Source of the DNA: Planctomycetota bacterium
GTDB lineage: Bacteria > Planctomycetota > UBA1135 > UBA2386
Direction of reading: 5' to 3'
NCBI GenBank assembly: GCA_016794565.1
Contig: JAEUHQ010000222.1
Location: 1 to 44,638 of the forward strand
Length of the DNA stretch: 44,638 nucleotides
The notes beneath the pieces are model-generated. The model worked only from the letters and a program-made list of their open reading frames with translations, was not told the DNA's origin and did no database searches. This document shows, piece by piece, positions 44,124 to 44,638 of this stretch. Each line of letters starts with the position of its first letter. Position 1 is the stretch's first letter. Made by a program: the position numbers and the translations under genes.

Positions 44124-44178
44124 TCGTGCGGGAGCCATTGGGAAGGCGTCGGCAGCAGTTCCTGCACCCCGTCGGGGA

Positions 44179-44207
44179 TTGACCGGGTCGGCTGGCGACG
44201 ATTGCAT
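44179..44207 (+). promoter_or_regulatory. Possible sigma-70 type promoter of the RCC1-like gene
   Basis: TTGACC (44179-44184) is separated by 17 nt from TTGCAT (44202-44207), a partial -10 match. A Shine-Dalgarno AAGGAG (44245-44250) and the ATG at 44264 follow. The -35 match is good and the -10 is poor, so confidence is low. Confidence 0.3.
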
Positions 44208-44263
44208 CTCACCGCCGTGACGAGCAACGTCGCGTTCGCGAACGAAGGAGAGCTGGAAACCCC

Positions 44264-44638
44264 ATGATCCCCGACCGTCTCTCCGTCTGGTTCACGTCAC
44301 TCGCGTTGGCTCTCTCGCTGGCCGTCGAGGCACCGGCGCAGACCACGATCCGCGGCTGGGGGCTCAGTGCGTGGGACACGGCAGTCACGGAGGTTCCGGC
44401 GATCCAGGTGAGCGCCGGTGACTACCTGACCGGTGTGCTGCGCGCGGATGGTCGGATCTTCGTGCGTGGCGAGATGCAGTTCGGGCAGTGTGATGTACCG
44501 CCGTTGCCGGCGGGGATGACCTACTTGCGTCTTGCGATGGGCAGATCCCCGGTCGCGCTTCGTTCTGACGGCAGCCTCGTGCAATGGGGCCCCGTGCCTG
44601 TCGAGAGGGGGGTTCTGCTTCCAGTTGCGCCGCCCGGC
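44264..44638 (+). CDS. RCC1-like repeat secreted protein, 3' end cut by window edge
   Basis: The first 125 codons of a longer gene are visible and no stop is reached. The signal peptide is PDRLSVWFTSLALALSLAVE, with APAQ as the likely cleavage site. The mature part shows RCC1/BLIP-II-type propeller repeats: TIRGWGLSAWDTA, IQVSAGDYLTGVLRADGRIF, FGQCDVPPLPAGMTYLRLAM and VALRSDGSLVQWG. These follow the pattern of WG, GQCDVP, G-x-x-S and LRSDG repeats common in planctomycete and actinobacterial secreted RCC1 proteins. A Shine-Dalgarno AAGGAG lies 13 nt before the ATG. It is downstream of a stem-loop and not coupled to the previous gene. The function of such propellers (adhesion, binding) is unknown here. 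Confidence 0.85.
   Translation, partial: MIPDRLSVWFTSLALALSLAVEAPAQTTIRGWGLSAWDTAVTEVPAIQVSAGDYLTGVLRADGRIFVRGEMQFGQCDVPPLPAGMTYLRLAMGRSPVALRSDGSLVQWGPVPVERGVLLPVAPPG

Noticed and set aside
1..44638. CRISPR arrays, tRNA/rRNA genes, insertion sequences, phage genes
   Set aside because: No regularly spaced direct repeats, cloverleaf-like or rRNA-like sequence, transposase or integrase was recognised by reading; the only tandem repeat seen is the short one at 42638-42673.

Overview
The window is GC-rich, densely packed bacterial DNA. The organism is probably a Gram-negative planctomycete-like bacterium, which is an inference. The support is a Wza-like outer-membrane export lipoprotein and a porin (a two-membrane envelope), large secreted proteins built from FG-GAP/VCBS-like, carboxypeptidase-regulatory-like and RCC1-like repeats, and the GQCDVP-type RCC1 repeat that I associate with Planctomycetota. 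No 16S rRNA, tRNA, CRISPR array, insertion sequence or phage gene was seen.

Layout. (1) 1-8994: the end of a secreted FG-GAP-like protein, an RluA-family pseudouridine synthase, a GH63-type glucosidase, and a convergent 915-residue membrane-anchored protein with Ig/transthyretin-like domains. (2) 9283-19782: an exopolysaccharide/exosortase operon in which most neighbours overlap by 1-4 nt: export lipoprotein, chain-length determinant, O-antigen ligase/polymerase, AsnB-like amidotransferase, two GT4 glycosyltransferases, an exosortase fused to EpsI, and a polysaccharide deacetylase. On the opposite strand (19719-25166) lie a 1333-residue TPR protein and a sigma-54-type response regulator. Together these resemble the exosortase-A (EpsH/XrtA) loci of Proteobacteria. 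No PEP-CTERM substrate, initiating sugar transferase, flippase or partner kinase is present. (3) 25289-33938: recC-recB-recD with 4-nt overlaps. (4) 33975-41972: a metal-handling island. It holds a ZIP-like domain fused to a COG0701 permease with a His/Cys-rich tail, a DUF4198 protein, an ECF sigma factor with an unusual Cys/His-rich linker, a small Cys/His-rich membrane protein, and a coupled porin/substrate-binding protein/ATPase/permease operon of the ZnuABC class. (5) 41908-44638: a KDPG/KHG aldolase, an unrecognised secreted protein that may be an alpha/alpha-toroid, and the start of an RCC1-like repeat protein running off the right edge.

How the genes may work together. Region 2 would assemble, polymerise, modify and export a polysaccharide and process exosortase-dependent proteins. 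In region 4, outer-membrane passage, periplasmic capture and inner-membrane import of a divalent metal appear coupled in one operon. Efflux or sequestration functions lie on the other side of a sigma factor that may itself bind metal. The best candidates for something undescribed are the ECF sigma factor with the Cys/His linker (36795-37379), the small membrane protein encoded just upstream of it (37448-37888), and the ZIP-permease fusion (33975-35921).
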